From Oscillospiraceae bacterium (lineage in GTDB: Bacteria > Bacillota > Clostridia > Oscillospirales > Ruminococcaceae), in NCBI GenBank assembly GCA_003445125.1, contig DLVP01000225.1, positions 240 through 12,837 on the forward strand: a stretch of 12,598 nt of DNA, read 5' to 3'. Shown here piece by piece: positions 1 through 7,516 of the stretch (its first letter is position 1; each line of letters begins with the position of its first letter). The translations under genes and the position numbers were made by a program. The notes under the pieces were generated by a model. That model did not search any database, was not told the origin of the DNA, and was given only the letters and a program-made list of their open reading frames with translations.

Positions 1-383
1 TGATCGCGGTGCTGAACAAAACCGATCTTCCCGCCGTGACCACAGCCGACGACCTGCGGGCGTGGATTCCCACGGTGGTGGAGCTCAGTGCCAAGCACGG
101 GGAAAACACCGACCGATTGCGAGACGCGGTGGAAACGATGTTTGCGGTGAAGAATCTGGACGCGGGCGCGCTGCTGATTGCCAATCAGCGGCAGTTGTCC
201 TGCGTGGAACAGGCGTTGAGCCGCCTTGCGGAGGCGCAGGAGTGTCTGCGGACGGGATTCACGCTGGATGCCGTGGACGTGTGCGTGCAGAACGCGTCGC
301 AGGCGCTGTTGGAACTGACCGGCGAAGCCGTGACGGACGCCGTGGTGGACGAAGTGTTCAAAAATTTTTGTGTGGGAAAATAA
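1..383 (+). CDS. mnmE: MnmE (TrmE), tRNA modification GTPase, C-terminal part
   Basis: This is the last ~127 codons of MnmE; the 5' end lies outside the window, and the reading frame starts at base 3. MnmE is a G protein with an N-terminal tetrahydrofolate-binding domain. With MnmG it installs the (carboxymethyl)aminomethyl group on the wobble uridine (U34) of certain tRNAs. What is visible: the G4 guanine-specificity motif NKTD near the left edge, a G5-like LSAK a few residues later (normally SAK), then the helical C-terminal domain ending in FCVGK. That matches the family's terminal FC(I/V)GK motif, whose cysteine is essential for the modification chemistry. The stop (TAA, 381-383) is 30 bp before mnmG, with a parS site between them. 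The order mnmE-mnmG-rsmG-noc is the classic Firmicutes origin cluster. Identification is firm. Confidence 0.95.
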   Translation, partial: IAVLNKTDLPAVTTADDLRAWIPTVVELSAKHGENTDRLRDAVETMFAVKNLDAGALLIANQRQLSCVEQALSRLAEAQECLRTGFTLDAVDVCVQNASQALLELTGEAVTDAVVDEVFKNFCVGK

Positions 384-385
384 TT

Positions 386-401
386 TGTTTCACGTGAAAC
401 A
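386..401. promoter_or_regulatory. parS: parS site 1 (perfect 16-bp palindrome)
   Basis: TGTTTCACGTGAAACA is identical to the Firmicutes parS consensus and fully palindromic. It fills most of the mnmE-mnmG gap and ends one base before the mnmG Shine-Dalgarno sequence (GGAG, 403-406). It is the predicted loading site for the ParB encoded at 4833-5693. Confidence 0.95.
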
Positions 402-413
402 TGGAGTGATTCG

Positions 414-2294
414 ATGAAATACACGTTAGAGGAGTTTGACGTCGCCGTGGTCGGCGGCGGTCATGCGGGAATCGAGGCGGCGCTGGCGGCGGCTCGGTTG
501 GGCTGCAAGACGGTGCTGTTCACCATCTCGTTGGACGCCATTGCCAATTTGCCGTGCAATCCGTCAATCGGCGGTACGGCGAAAGGTCATTTGGTGCGCG
601 AAATCGACGCGCTGGGCGGCGAAATGGCAAAGGCGGCGGACGAAACCTTTTTGCAGAGCCGTATTCTGAATCTCGGAAAAGGTCCAGCGGTGCACAGTCT
701 GCGCGTGCAGGCGGATCGGCGGCGTTATCACGACCGCATGAAACATAAACTGGAGCTGACGGAGAATCTCTCGGTCAAGCAGGCGGAAATCGTGGAGCTA
801 GTGACTGACGAAGAAAAAACGCAGGTACGCGGGGTGGTGACGCGATTGGGCGCGTTTTATCCCGCCAAAGCCGTCATCATCGCCACGGGGACGTACCTTT
901 CGGGAAAAATCTTTGTCGGCGATGTGTCCTATGCGGGCGGACCGGACGGAGTGCTGCCGTCAGTGGGACTGTCGGATTCGCTGCGCGCGGCGGGCATTGA
1001 ACTGCGCCGTTTCAAAACCGGTACACCCGCACGGGTGAAGCGGTCGAGCATCGATTTTTCCGAGTTGGAGGCACAGGAGGGGGACAATCCCGTCACACCA
1101 TTTTCCTTTGAAACGACCAAAGAGCTTCACAACCGCGTGGTTTGCCATGTGACCTACACCAACGAAAAGACGCACGAGGTGATTCGCCAAAACCTGCATC
1201 GGTCGCCGCTGTACAGCGGGTTGATCGAGGGTGTGGGTCCGCGGTACTGTCCGAGTATCGAGGACAAAGTGGTTCGCTTTGCGGACAAACCGCGCCATCA
1301 GCTGTTCATTGAGCCGCTGGGCGAGGATACGGAGGAAATGTATTTGCAGGGAATGTCCTCGTCGCTTCCCGAGGATGTGCAGATCGCCATGTACCGCACA
1401 ATCAAGGGATTGGAACACGTGGAGATTATGCGCAACGCGTATGCGATCGAATACGACTGCTGCAACCCGCTGGATCTGTTTCCGACGCTGGAAAGCAAAA
1501 AGCTGGCGGGACTGTACGGCGCGGGGCAGTTCAACGGCACGTCCGGCTATGAAGAAGCGGCGGCGCAGGGGCTGGTCGCGGGCATCAACGCGGCGCGCAA
1601 GCTGAAAGGGAAGACCCCGGTGATTCTGACGCGCGATTCGTCGTACATCGGCAGGCTGATCGACGATCTGACCACCAAGGGCTGCAACGATCCGTATCGC
1701 ATGATGACGTCCCGTTCCGAATATCGGCTGATTCTGCGGCAGGACAATGCCGACGAGCGGCTGACGCCGCTGGGACACGAAATCGGGCTGATTTCCGACG
1801 CACGCTATGCCGATTATCTGGAAAAACAGCGGCTGATTGCCGAGGAAACCGCTCGTGTGGAGGAAGTCTCCGTCACGGCAAGTGAGGAACTCAACCAGCT
1901 GCTTGACGAACGCGGGACAGCGCCGCTGAAGGGTGGCTGCAAGTTGGCGGATCTGCTGAGAAGGCCGCAGATTACCTACGACGACCTGGCACCGTTTGAC
2001 CCGACGCGCCCGCTGCTGCCGCGCGCTGTGAGCGAACAGGTGCAGATTCGGATCAAATACGCGGGATACATTGACAAGCAGGAACGCCAGGTGGCGCAGA
2101 TGAAAAAATGGGAAACACGGCTTCTGCCGCCGGATCTGGACTATAAAACCGTGCCCGGACTGCGGCTGGAGGCACAGGAAAAGCTCAACCGCGTCAAACC
2201 GCTGAATGTCGGGCAGGCGGCGCGGATTTCGGGCGTGAATCCCGCGGACATCAACGTGCTGATGATTCGATTGAGCGGAGGACATCATGAATAA
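414..2294 (+). CDS. mnmG: MnmG (GidA), FAD-dependent tRNA U34 modification enzyme
   Basis: 626 residues, the normal length for this enzyme (~620-640). MnmG binds FAD and works in a complex with MnmE on U34 of tRNAs, in the cytoplasm. The N-terminus carries the dinucleotide-binding motif GGGHAG at residues 14-19, followed by the family signature NPSIGG...GHLVREIDALGG (residues ~49-69). Cys48 in LPCNPSIGG and the cysteine in RYCPSIEDK (around residue 280) match the two catalytic cysteines known from E. coli MnmG (Cys47 and Cys277). A GAGQFNGTSGYEEAAAQG block near residue 370 and the helical C-terminus that contacts MnmE are also present. The ATG at 414 is preceded by GGAG at 403-406. The stop overlaps the rsmG start by 8 bp (ATGAATAA), so the two are probably translationally coupled. 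No missing residue or frameshift was seen. Confidence 0.98.
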   Translation: MKYTLEEFDVAVVGGGHAGIEAALAAARLGCKTVLFTISLDAIANLPCNPSIGGTAKGHLVREIDALGGEMAKAADETFLQSRILNLGKGPAVHSLRVQADRRRYHDRMKHKLELTENLSVKQAEIVELVTDEEKTQVRGVVTRLGAFYPAKAVIIATGTYLSGKIFVGDVSYAGGPDGVLPSVGLSDSLRAAGIELRRFKTGTPARVKRSSIDFSELEAQEGDNPVTPFSFETTKELHNRVVCHVTYTNEKTHEVIRQNLHRSPLYSGLIEGVGPRYCPSIEDKVVRFADKPRHQLFIEPLGEDTEEMYLQGMSSSLPEDVQIAMYRTIKGLEHVEIMRNAYAIEYDCCNPLDLFPTLESKKLAGLYGAGQFNGTSGYEEAAAQGLVAGINAARKLKGKTPVILTRDSSYIGRLIDDLTTKGCNDPYRMMTSRSEYRLILRQDNADERLTPLGHEIGLISDARYADYLEKQRLIAEETARVEEVSVTASEELNQLLDERGTAPLKGGCKLADLLRRPQITYDDLAPFDPTRPLLPRAVSEQVQIRIKYAGYIDKQERQVAQMKKWETRLLPPDLDYKTVPGLRLEAQEKLNRVKPLNVGQAARISGVNPADINVLMIRLSGGHHE

Positions 2295-2991
2295 AGAACT
2301 GTTTTTGCGCACCTGCGCTGCGTTCGGGGTCACGCCGGACGCGCGCGCGGTGGAGCGATTTCTGATTTACGCCGCATTTTTGCGGGAATATAACGAAAAA
2401 GTCAACCTCACCGCCATCACCGATCCCGACGGCATTGCCGTCAAGCATTTTGCCGATTCGGTGATTCCGTTTGCGGGGATGGAAAAGGGCTTGTCGGTGA
2501 TCGATGTCGGCACGGGGGCGGGTTTTCCGTCGGTGCCGTGGAAAATCATGGACCCGACACTTAAATTGACTCTGCTGGACAGTCTCAACAAGCGGATTGT
2601 GTTTTTGCATCAGCTGTGCGAAAAACTGGGGTTTGACGACGTGACGTTCGTCCACGCGCGCGCCGAGGAAGCGGCGCAGAAACCGCAGTTTCGGGAAAAG
2701 TTCGACGTGGCGACGGCGCGCGCGGTGGCGGCGCTGCCTGAACTGACGGAATATTGTTTACCTTTTGTCAAAGTTGGCGGGAGGTTCGTGGCGCTCAAGG
2801 GCTTTGACTGCGAGGACGAAGTGGCGCGCGCCGCACACGCCGTGGAGCTGCTGGGCGGAAAAATCGGCGAGGTGCGTAAGCTGAAATTGGACGAAACGGC
2901 GGAGAGAAGTGTAATTATGATACAAAAAATCTCCCACACTCCGACAAAATACCCCCGACCTTCCGCAAAAATGGCAAAACAACCGCTGTAA
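2287..2991 (+). CDS. rsmG: RsmG (GidB), 16S rRNA m7G methyltransferase
   Basis: 234 residues, typical for RsmG, which uses S-adenosylmethionine to make the m7G527-type modification of 16S rRNA. Visible features: the N-terminal NEKVNLTAI segment (residues ~36-44), KHFADS (~53-58), and the SAM-binding loop VIDVGTGAGFPSVPWKI (~71-87). The next landmarks are LLDSLNKRIVFL (~96-107) and TARAVA in the core. The C-terminal tail (T..KYPR...K.PL) is the usual RsmG ending. The loop reads GFPSVPW where many relatives have GFPGIPL, a modest variation. The ATG at 2287 lies inside the last codons of mnmG and uses a GGAGG-like site (2278-2282). It is the third gene of the mnmE-mnmG-rsmG operon. No clear terminator follows; noc seems to have its own promoter. 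Confidence 0.97.
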   Translation: MNKELFLRTCAAFGVTPDARAVERFLIYAAFLREYNEKVNLTAITDPDGIAVKHFADSVIPFAGMEKGLSVIDVGTGAGFPSVPWKIMDPTLKLTLLDSLNKRIVFLHQLCEKLGFDDVTFVHARAEEAAQKPQFREKFDVATARAVAALPELTEYCLPFVKVGGRFVALKGFDCEDEVARAAHAVELLGGKIGEVRKLKLDETAERSVIMIQKISHTPTKYPRPSAKMAKQPL

Positions 2992-3037
2992 TTTCAAATC
3001 CTGCAACCAAAATGTCTTTGCGCGTCGAGCGAAAGGA

Positions 3038-3067
3038 TTGGCTTTTGTGCCGATTCGGTGCTACAAT
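3038..3067 (+). promoter_or_regulatory. Putative sigma-A promoter for noc
   Basis: TTGGCT (3038-3043), an 18-bp spacer, then TACAAT (3062-3067). The -35 matches 4 of 6 consensus bases and the -10 matches 5 of 6. The start of transcription would be near 3074, about 40 bases before the noc start codon. It lies in the 122-bp rsmG-noc gap, which holds no other feature that I see. Confidence 0.6.
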
Positions 3068-3113
3068 AGACGCGTAAGGACATTTTTCTGTACATAAAGC
3101 GGGAGGCAAGACG

Positions 3114-3935
3114 TTGAACTGGTTGAAAGACAAAAAGAAAAAAGCGCAGGAAGTGATGCAGATTCCGATCGGGGAGATTCATGCGAGTCCCTATCAGCCG
3201 CGGCGGAATTTTGATGAGGACGAGCTGTCGGAGCTGGCGCAGAGTATTCGCGAAAACGGAATTTTGCAGCCGCTTTCGGTGCGGAAGGCAAAAGAAGGCT
3301 ATGAGCTGATTGCCGGGGAACGCCGCCTGCGGGCGGCGAGCAGGGCGGGACTGCTGACGGTGCCGTGCCTGGAGGTGGAAGCGGACGATCGGCAGGCGGC
3401 GGTGTATGCCGTGCTGGAAAATCTGCAAAGAAAGGACCTGAACTTTTTTGAGGAAGCGCAGGGAATCGCCCAATTGATTGACGAATTGGGGCTCACGCAG
3501 GAGGAAGCAGCAAAACGGCTCGGAAAATCGCAGTCGGCAATTGCCAATAAACTGCGGCTGCTGAAGCTCTGCGACCGCCAGAAGGAGATCATCCTCGGCG
3601 CAGGGTTGACCGAACGCCATGCGCGGGCGCTGCTGAAAATTGAAAGCACCCAATTGCGCGACCGCACGCTGTCGTATGTGGTGCTGAAAAAGCTGAACGT
3701 GGCGCAGACGGAGGAGTTCATCGAAGAAATCCTGCGGGAGCCAGAGGAATCGGGAAAGGAAAAGCGGCACGTAGTGGTCAAGGATGTGCGGCTGTTTGCC
3801 AATACGATTCAGAAGGCAATTGCGCTGATGCAGGAATCGGGCATCGATGCGCAGAGTGTCAAACGGGAAGGGGAGGCGTTCATCGAATACGTGGTGCGCA
3901 TCCCGAAGGCGCAGAGCTATAAAACCGTTAAATGA
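3114..3935 (+). CDS. noc: Noc, nucleoid occlusion protein (ParB/Spo0J family)
   Basis: 273 residues. Noc is a ParB paralogue that binds NBS sites across the chromosome, uses CTP to slide along DNA and blocks septum formation over the nucleoid. The start is TTG at 3114 with a GGGAGG site at 3101-3106. The next ATG (3159) would cut into the conserved region. Domains: a short basic N-terminus with hydrophobic Trp3/Leu4, the CTP-binding domain with YQPRRNF (~27-33) and GERRLRA (69-75), a helix-turn-helix (~128-151), and a C-terminal dimer domain ending in VVRIPK. Q140, K146, K151 and R168 match the four residues that distinguish Noc from ParB (Q/K/K/R against R/T/A/G in Caulobacter ParB numbering 173/179/184/201). 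Position between rsmG and parA is the same as in Bacillus. The N-terminal membrane-targeting helix of Bacillus Noc is shorter or absent here. Confidence 0.93.
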   Translation: MNWLKDKKKKAQEVMQIPIGEIHASPYQPRRNFDEDELSELAQSIRENGILQPLSVRKAKEGYELIAGERRLRAASRAGLLTVPCLEVEADDRQAAVYAVLENLQRKDLNFFEEAQGIAQLIDELGLTQEEAAKRLGKSQSAIANKLRLLKLCDRQKEIILGAGLTERHARALLKIESTQLRDRTLSYVVLKKLNVAQTEEFIEEILREPEESGKEKRHVVVKDVRLFANTIQKAIALMQESGIDAQSVKREGEAFIEYVVRIPKAQSYKTVK

Positions 3936-3941
3936 CCAACC

Positions 3942-3957
3942 TGTTTCACGTGAAACA
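3942..3957. promoter_or_regulatory. parS: parS site 2 (perfect)
   Basis: A perfect TGTTTCACGTGAAACA, six bases after the noc stop codon. It is the left member of a pair in the noc-parA gap, and its sequence is identical to the site before mnmG. Confidence 0.95.
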
Positions 3958-3969
3958 TCACAGGGGGAG

Positions 3970-3985
3970 TGTTTCACGTGAAACA
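3970..3985. promoter_or_regulatory. parS: parS site 3 (perfect)
   Basis: A third perfect copy of the 16-bp palindrome, 28 bp start-to-start from site 2. It lies about 45 bp upstream of the -10 element of the putative parA promoter, so ParB loaded here could affect parAB transcription. Confidence 0.95.
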
Positions 3986-4026
3986 GGATTTTTTTGTAAA
4001 ACCCCCTTTTCTTTTGCGGGTAACTG

Positions 4027-4035
4027 TGGTATACT
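4027..4035 (+). promoter_or_regulatory. Putative extended -10 promoter for parAB(-serS)
   Basis: TGG followed directly by TATACT (4030-4035) is an extended -10 element. No good -35 stands at the right distance, which is typical of extended -10 promoters. Transcription would start near 4042, about 10 bases before the Shine-Dalgarno sequence, giving a very short leader. Confidence 0.6.
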
Positions 4036-4066
4036 GTTAGAGTAATTGAACAGAGGAGGGGTGACC

Positions 4067-4831
4067 GTGGGAAATATTCTTTCGATTGTGAATCAGAAGG
4101 GCGGCGTCGGAAAAACAACGACGGCAGTGAATCTGGCGGCGGCAATCGGCGGGCATGGCAAAAAGGTGCTGCTGGTGGATATCGACCCGCAGGGAAATGC
4201 CTCCAGCGGTTTCGGAATTACCAAAAAAATGACGGCGGTTTCGTCCTACGACGTGCTGATGGGCGCGTTTCCGGCGAAGGACGCCATTGTGAAAACCAAC
4301 TTCCGCGGTGTGGACATCCTGCCGTCCAGTATGCAGCTGGCAGGAGCGGAAATCGAGCTGGTACAGCTCAACGACCGCGTGCTTCGACTGAAAAAGGCAC
4401 TGCTTGCCGTGAAGGAATCCTACGATTTTGTGTTCATCGACTGCCCGCCTTCCCTCGGATTGATTACCCTCAACGCGCTGACGGCAAGCGATTCACTGCT
4501 TGTGCCGATTCAGTGCGAGTTTTATGCGTTGGAAGGTCTTTCTCAGCTGATTTCCACCGTGCGGCAGGTGAAAAAACTCTATAATCCCTACATCGAGATC
4601 GAAGGCGTCATTCTGACCATGTACGACGGACGCCTGAATCTGACGATGCAGGTGGTGGACGAAGTGAAACGGTATATGCCGCAGAAAATTTACCGTTCCA
4701 CCATTCCGCGCAACGTGCGTCTCTCCGAAGCCCCCAGCTACGGCGAACCGGTCATGTACTACGACAAGGCGTCCAAAGGGGCAAAGGCGTATGACGAACT
4801 GGCGAAGGAATTCCTGAAAAGGAGGAAATGA
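4067..4831 (+). CDS. parA: ParA (Soj), chromosome partitioning ATPase
   Basis: 254 residues from a GTG at 4067. This start is chosen because the AGAGGAGGGG site (4052-4061) sits correctly before it and the protein then begins MGNILSIVNQKGG, as Soj does. A TTG at 4046 is in frame but lies upstream of that site. ParA is a dimerising, DNA-binding ATPase that moves ParB-parS complexes and, in Bacillus, regulates DnaA. Visible motifs: the deviant Walker A KGGVGKTT (residues 11-18, signature Lys11, nucleotide Lys16), the Walker A' DIDPQGNA (38-45), Walker B FIDCPPSLG (123-131), and the LTASDS and PRNVRLSEAPS blocks of the Soj family. The stop is one base away from the parB start. The Shine-Dalgarno sequence of parB lies inside its last codons, so the two genes are coupled. 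Confidence 0.98.
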   Translation: MGNILSIVNQKGGVGKTTTAVNLAAAIGGHGKKVLLVDIDPQGNASSGFGITKKMTAVSSYDVLMGAFPAKDAIVKTNFRGVDILPSSMQLAGAEIELVQLNDRVLRLKKALLAVKESYDFVFIDCPPSLGLITLNALTASDSLLVPIQCEFYALEGLSQLISTVRQVKKLYNPYIEIEGVILTMYDGRLNLTMQVVDEVKRYMPQKIYRSTIPRNVRLSEAPSYGEPVMYYDKASKGAKAYDELAKEFLKRRK

Positions 4832-4832
4832 C

Positions 4833-5693
4833 ATGGCAATGAAGAAAAGCGGACTGGGCAGAGGACTGGATTCGTTGTTTGCGGACAATTCGTCCGAGGA
4901 CGGCAAGGAAGTCAGCAGCCTCCGCATCAGCGACATCGAGCCGAACAAGGATCAGCCGCGAAAAGACTTTGACGCGGAAGCCCTGGCAGCTTTGGCAGAT
5001 TCGGTTCGCGAACATGGCGTTTTGCAGCCGATTCTAGTGCGTCCGATCAGCGAATCACGCTATCAGATTGTGGCGGGCGAGCGGCGTTGGCGTGCGTCGA
5101 AAATGGCGGGATTGACCGAAATCCCCGCGGTGATTCGCGAAATGACCGAAGAAGAGACCATGCAGCTTGCCATGATCGAGAATTTGCAGCGCGAGGACCT
5201 CAATGCGATTGAAGAAGCGTTGGGATACGAACTGCTGATGACGCGCTATCACATGACCCAGGATGAGGTGTCCAAACGTGTCGGAAAATCGCGCTCTGCC
5301 GTGGCAAACGCCCTGAGGCTGCTGAAGCTGCCGAAGAAAACAAGCGAACTGGTGCGCAGCGGCGCCCTTTCGGCGGGACACGCACGGGCACTGCTTCAAT
5401 CGGATGACGAGGCGCTGATCGACGAGGTCGCCGAAAAAATCGTCCGCACGGGCATGAGCGTCCGCGACGCCGAGCGCGCGATGAAGCCGCGATCCCCAAA
5501 ACGGGGAGAGGAACAGGAGCTTTCGATGGACGCCGAGGTGCGGTTCTGTCGGGAGATGGAAGCGGCTTTGGGCGAGGAACTTGCCCGCCGCGTGAAAATC
5601 GACACGAAAAACGGAAACAACGGAACGTTGCAAATAGAATTTTTCTCGCAGCAGGATCTGTCGGATCTGGCACAGAAACTGGCGAAGGATTAA
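4833..5693 (+). CDS. parB: ParB (Spo0J), parS-binding CTPase
   Basis: 286 residues. ParB loads onto DNA at parS as a CTP-dependent sliding clamp, stimulates ParA and recruits SMC to the origin region. The N-terminus has the ParA-activating motif LGRGLDSLF (8-16). The CTP domain follows, with QPRKDF (~41-46) and GERRWRA (82-88), then ENLQREDLN (116-124), a helix-turn-helix (~143-166) and a C-terminal dimer domain. At the specificity positions it has R154, A160, K165 and G182. The Arg and Gly are those of parS-binding ParB, unlike the Gln and Arg of the neighbouring Noc. The ATG at 4833 follows GGAGG at 4821-4825. serS begins 12 bp after the stop, so serS may be co-transcribed. Three perfect parS sites in the window are its predicted targets. 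Confidence 0.98.
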   Translation: MAMKKSGLGRGLDSLFADNSSEDGKEVSSLRISDIEPNKDQPRKDFDAEALAALADSVREHGVLQPILVRPISESRYQIVAGERRWRASKMAGLTEIPAVIREMTEEETMQLAMIENLQREDLNAIEEALGYELLMTRYHMTQDEVSKRVGKSRSAVANALRLLKLPKKTSELVRSGALSAGHARALLQSDDEALIDEVAEKIVRTGMSVRDAERAMKPRSPKRGEEQELSMDAEVRFCREMEAALGEELARRVKIDTKNGNNGTLQIEFFSQQDLSDLAQKLAKD

Positions 5694-5705
5694 GGAGAGA
5701 ATCAT

Positions 5706-6974
5706 ATGTTGGACATTAAACTGGTAAGAAGCAACCCCGATCTGGTCAAGGCGGGCATGGCAAAACGCGGCAAAAACATGGACAAGTATATCGATGACAT
5801 CATTGACATCGACAATCAGCGCCGGGAAATCAGCCGTGAGGTCGAGGCAATGAAAGCCGAGCAGAACCGCGTCAGCAAGCTGGTTCCGCAGATGAAAAAA
5901 GAGGGCAAGGACACCACTGAGCTCTTTGCCGAGATGAAGGAGCTGTCCGCGAAAATCAAGGAAGCGGACGACCGCCTGTCGGTGCTGGAAGAAAAGCAGC
6001 GCATGGATTTGCTGAATATTCCGAACATTCCGCACGAATCGGTGCCTGCGGGCGTCGATGACACGCAGAACCCGGAGGTACGCCGCTGGGGCGAGCCGAG
6101 AAAGTTTGATTTCACCCCGAAAGCCCATTGGGACATCGGCGCGGATCTGGACATTCTGGACCCCGAAAGAGCCGCAAAGGTCACCGGCGCGCGCTTCCAC
6201 TTCTATAAAGGACTGGGCGCCCGCTTGGAGCGTGCCGTCATCAACTTCTATCTGGATACGCACACTTCCAACGGATATACGGAAATGTTTCCGCCGTTCA
6301 TGGTCAACCGTGCGTCAATGACGGGCACGGGACAATTGCCGAAGTTTGAGGAGGACGCGTTCCGCCTGACAAACGACTATTTCCTGATTCCGACCGCCGA
6401 AGTCCCGGTCACGAACTATTACCGCGATGAAATTCTGGACGGAAGCAAACTTCCGATTAAATATTGTGCCTATTCCGCGTGCTTCCGCGCCGAGGCGGGC
6501 AGCGCCGGCAGAGACACCCGCGGACTGATCCGTCAGCATCAGTTCAATAAGGTGGAGCTGGTGAAATTTGCGCGTCCGGAGAACTCGTATGAGGAACTGG
6601 AAAAACTGACGCACGATGCCGAGCGCGCGCTTCAGCTGCTGGGGCTGCCGTACCATGTAGTCACCCTCTGCGGCGGCGATCTGGGCTTCTCTTCGGCAAA
6701 AACCTACGATATCGAGGTTTGGCTGCCGTCGTATAATGCTTATAAGGAAATTTCGAGCTGTTCTAACTTTGAGGACTATCAGGCACGCCGCGCGTCGATC
6801 CGCTTCAAGGACGACCCGAAGGGCAAGGCGCAGCTGGTGCATACGCTCAACGGCTCCGGTCTGGCAATCGGCAGAACGGTCGCGGCAATTCTGGAAAACT
6901 ATCAGAATGCCGACGGCAGCGTGACCGTGCCGGAGGTGCTGCGCAAGTATATGGGCGTGGACGTGATTCGCTGA
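5706..6974 (+). CDS. serS: Seryl-tRNA synthetase
   Basis: 422 residues, the usual bacterial length. It charges tRNA-Ser (and tRNA-Sec) with serine. Residues ~1-105 form the long two-helix coiled-coil arm that grips the extra arm of tRNA-Ser, rich in Lys/Glu with heptad-like spacing. The class II catalytic core follows: TAEVPVTN (230-237), motif 2 beginning [15 protein letters not shown] (260-274), the [16 protein letters not shown] block (347-362) and motif 3 [20 protein letters not shown] (381-400), with the catalytic arginine in GRT. The ATG at 5706 has AAGGAGA at 5692-5698. Only 12 bp separate it from parB, and there is no T-box leader in that gap, so control would come from the parAB promoter or from farther upstream. 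No obvious terminator follows within the first 100 bp. Confidence 0.98.
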   Translation: MLDIKLVRSNPDLVKAGMAKRGKNMDKYIDDIIDIDNQRREISREVEAMKAEQNRVSKLVPQMKKEGKDTTELFAEMKELSAKIKEADDRLSVLEEKQRMDLLNIPNIPHESVPAGVDDTQNPEVRRWGEPRKFDFTPKAHWDIGADLDILDPERAAKVTGARFHFYKGLGARLERAVINFYLDTHTSNGYTEMFPPFMVNRASMTGTGQLPKFEEDAFRLTNDYFLIPTAEVPVTNYYRDEILDGSKLPIKYCAYSACFRAEAGSAGRDTRGLIRQHQFNKVELVKFARPENSYEELEKLTHDAERALQLLGLPYHVVTLCGGDLGFSSAKTYDIEVWLPSYNAYKEISSCSNFEDYQARRASIRFKDDPKGKAQLVHTLNGSGLAIGRTVAAILENYQNADGSVTVPEVLRKYMGVDVIR

Positions 6975-7174
6975 GCCGAGGACACTTCGGCGGCACGAAA
7001 ACCCGAACCCTGCTTCGCGCTTTCTGTGCGCGCTGCCCGAAATGGAATCGGAAAACCTTCGCTTTGCGGAGAAAAGCCGCAAAAGAGGGGAGACCTTCCG
7101 CTTTGCGGGAGCGAAAAATCGGAAAAACGATTTTCCGACACTGTATCCACCCTTGCACCCGTAGCTTTTACAAA

Positions 7175-7208
7175 GCAACAGCCGCCCTTTACAAAGGGCG
7201 GCTGTTGC
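7175..7208. repeat. Perfect 34-base inverted repeat (hairpin)
   Basis: GCAACAGCCGCCCTTT (7175-7190) and its exact reverse complement (7193-7208) are separated by only AC, giving a 15-16 bp GC-rich stem. It is 200 bp after serS and is not followed at once by a T-run (a loose T-rich stretch begins at 7223). It may act as a distal terminator or RNA 3'-end stabiliser for serS, or be another member of the repeat island. Confidence 0.8.
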
Positions 7209-7227
7209 GGCTGCCGGAGAGGTTTTG

Positions 7228-7310
7228 TTTTTCTGCGGTACAACATTGAAAAACGGACAAATCCATGACGCTGTTGAGACAAGGGCGGCTGGCGAGAAGC
7301 GCTTAATGGG
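7228..7310 (+). repeat. ~85-bp repeat unit, copy U1 (decayed)
   Basis: This copy has the same layout as U3-U5: a T-rich start (TTTTTCTGCGG), an A-rich middle ending ACAAATC, then a degenerate hairpin region with AAGGGCGGCTGGCGAGAAGCGC. The stems carry several mismatches. It was recognised by manual alignment to U5, not by search. Confidence 0.5.
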
Positions 7311-7400
7311 TTGACCTTGTGGTGTACCGAAATCCCGCAGAAATTTACTTTGTGCGACTCGGAAAATCGTCTCCGATATTTTCCGAAATGTTGAAAAATT

Positions 7401-7483
7401 TGCTCTTCGTCACAAAGGAAAAAATCGCACCAACTCATGGCTTCCTTGCGGTAAGGGCGGCTGGCGCGGAGCGGGTGAGGGAT
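7401..7483 (+). repeat. ~85-bp repeat unit, copy U2 (partly decayed)
   Basis: It shares an exact 20-base block with U5 (CACAAAGGAAAAAATCGCAC, at 7411-7430 and 9755-9774). The tail GCGCGGAGCGGGTGAGGGA corresponds to TCGCGGAGCGACTGAGGGA of U4. The first stem is degenerate. Confidence 0.65.
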
Positions 7484-7516
7484 TGTTTGGAAAGCACCGA
7501 AAAACAGGAAAAAAAT

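Noticed and set aside
4046..4066. TTG start seven codons upstream for parA
   Set aside because: It lies before the strong Shine-Dalgarno sequence at 4052-4061; the GTG at 4067 gives the standard Soj N-terminus.
5817..5830. Possible Noc-binding site (NBS) in serS, with a good right half CCGGGAAAT; similar left halves ATTTCCCGG at 8791 and ATTTCCCG near 12025
   Set aside because: Each matches only one half of the palindromic ATTTCCCGGGAAAT consensus. No full NBS is visible in the window, so none is called.
960..6263. Long minus-strand open frames opposite mnmG, noc and parB-serS
   Set aside because: They are shadows of GC-rich, codon-biased plus-strand genes and resemble no protein family.
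6975..6991. Small hairpin GCCGA/TCGGC just after the serS stop as a terminator
   Set aside because: Only five base pairs and no T-run follows.
7142..7151. DnaA-box-like TGTATCCACC
   Set aside because: Two mismatches to TTATCCACA and no cluster of further boxes nearby; not an origin.
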